Virus record (IMG/VR): IMGVR_UViG_3300020596_000300 | Coordinates: 1-23,275 of that record | Length of the DNA stretch: 23,275 nt | DNA from: a virus | Strand: one strand, 5' to 3' | In this document: positions 22,319-23,275 of the stretch, in pieces | Layout of the letters: each line of letters opens with the position of its first letter | Position numbering within the stretch: position 1 is the stretch's first letter | Translations under genes and position numbers: made by a program | Notes under the pieces: model-generated | What the model was told of the DNA's origin: nothing | Databases searched by the model: none | Seen by the model: only the letters and a program-made list of their open reading frames with translations

Positions 22319-23261
22319 TTTGTGTTGTGCGCTCCAGAAGATAATCAGCAACCTTGTTCACGTCGACCAGGCCGTTGCCATATCTCGGATCCCAGCCAGG
22401 CGCACCGAGATCGACGGTCAGCTTCTCGGTAACGAACCAGTCGGACCATTCTTCAGGCCCTTTCAAGTCGGGCAATCCGATGCCACGGCGATAGCCGATC
22501 AGCAACGCGTAAAGGCCAGCTTGCCACGGAGTCGCCATCGACGTACCGCTCATCGTGACCCAACCGGCACCAGGTCGACAACTGATGATTCCAGCGCCGG
22601 GAGCGGCGAAGCGAGCTTGAGGCCCACCACTGGAGAAACCCGCGATCGTACGCCAATCGGATCCGATAGCCGCGATGCCGTGATTGCGAGTCGAGTAAGA
22701 ACCAGGTCGCCCGATGGTGGAACGACCGTTGTAGCCAGCGTTGCCTAATGCTGCTACGCAAATTGATGCACCGGCTGCGTAGGCTTGATCGTAGGCCGCA
22801 AGGTCTGCCGCGAGTGGTGGTCCGCCGCCGTCTCCGAGTGATTCGCTGATCACATCCGCGCCTTGCTGCGCTGCCCACACTCGTCCTGCATTGATCCCAG
22901 TCGTTGAACCACTGCCGGAGTCGCCGAGCACTTTCGCGGTTACAAGACTCGCCTTTGGAGCGACACTGATGACGATTCCTTGGCAATGCGTTCCGTGCCC
23001 ATGTGTGTCGCGCAGTCCATAGCGTGAGTTGGTGAAGTCTTTGCCGGCCAGTTGCTTTGGCAGGAACGGGTGATCGGCTTGACCGGCCGTATCGTTGACT
23101 GCAACGATGACGTTGGCTCCGTCGACCTTGCGATTGTGCAGCTCGCGCAGCTTCGCGGTAATGTGCCAGGCACCCTTCGGCAACTCGTCCGACAGTGGGA
23201 AGACTTGCGATTCGTCAATGAATAAATCCGGTGGCAAATGGAATCTATTTTCGTCGTCCAT
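22311..23261 (-). CDS. Subtilisin-family serine protease (S8)
   Basis: 316 residues from ATG 23261 (GGAG 9-10 bases upstream). The catalytic triad is visible: D57 in AVNDTAG, H89 in GHGTHCQG and S241 in SGTSMATPWQAG, with oxyanion N174 in ALGNAGYNG. The first motif has NDTA where the family usually has DTG or DSG, but the Asp is kept. No signal peptide or clear propeptide precedes the domain, so it is either cytoplasmic, virion-borne or released by lysis. It is the first gene of the window and overlaps the secreted-protein gene. It may process virion or host surface proteins. Confidence 0.9.
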   Translation of the reverse strand: MDDENRFHLPPDLFIDESQVFPLSDELPKGAWHITAKLRELHNRKVDGANVIVAVNDTAGQADHPFLPKQLAGKDFTNSRYGLRDTHGHGTHCQGIVISVAPKASLVTAKVLGDSGSGSTTGINAGRVWAAQQGADVISESLGDGGGPPLAADLAAYDQAYAAGASICVAALGNAGYNGRSTIGRPGSYSTRNHGIAAIGSDWRTIAGFSSGGPQARFAAPGAGIISCRPGAGWVTMSGTSMATPWQAGLYALLIGYRRGIGLPDLKGPEEWSDWFVTEKLTVDLGAPGWDPRYGNGLVDVNKVADYLLERTTQNV

Positions 23262-23275
23262 TATCTGATTGCTCC

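Noticed and set aside
22176-22986. Frames of 177-190 codons on both strands inside the subtilisin region
   Set aside because: Very Arg/Ser/Thr-rich and fully covered by the S8 gene, whose catalytic motifs are in frame.

Overview
The window looks like the structural half of a tailed-phage genome (siphovirus-like) or a prophage. Nearly everything is on the minus strand and reads from right to left. No integrase, host housekeeping gene, tRNA, rRNA, CRISPR array or insertion sequence is visible, so a free phage cannot be told from a prophage. The host is inferred to be a planctomycete (Pirellulales-like). The reasons are family resemblance only: a structural protein with an NWS...VP element, LamG-type lectin segments, and a lipobox-free secreted protein with a Pro/Glu/Lys-rich linker.

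Layout in transcription order. 23261-21035 is a host-interaction and lysis-like block: a subtilisin-family protease, a secreted protein, a 48-residue single-span membrane protein and a three-span holin-like protein. 21023-18324 encodes an 899-residue receptor-binding or tail-spike protein with a sialidase-type Asp-box and lectin-like domains, and its gene is visibly AT-richer than its neighbours. 18291-15744 holds a small unknown protein, terminase small and large subunits and a helix-turn-helix protein. 15751-14642 is a repetitive beta-rich structural protein. Next comes a two-gene cassette on the opposite strand (14051-14569) whose genes share the same 21 bases around their start codons. Its upstream region carries 9-base iterons, an inverted repeat and short tandem duplications.

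13819-10366 is the head block (protease/scaffold, decoration protein, major capsid protein) and ends in a strong intrinsic terminator. 10274-3496 is the connector and tail block (gp36-like adaptor, tail-completion protein, tail terminator candidate, zinc-ribbon protein, tail tube, assembly chaperone candidate, short tape measure candidate, two distal-tail or unknown proteins). Its genes are coupled by TAATG or ATGA overlaps.

The most striking item is the last gene. From a GTG at 3494, preceded by a perfect GGAGGT, one frame stays open to the left edge (at least 1164 codons). It reads as a portal protein continued, without a stop, into a linker motif, a SAP-like segment, a ParB-type domain with a ParB-like helical region, two sliding-clamp-type pentapeptides and a second linker motif ending in a glycine tract. 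A portal placed after the tail genes and fused to DNA-transaction domains suggests a polyprotein that may be processed by the prohead protease, with its C-terminal parts packaged or injected. That model is an inference.
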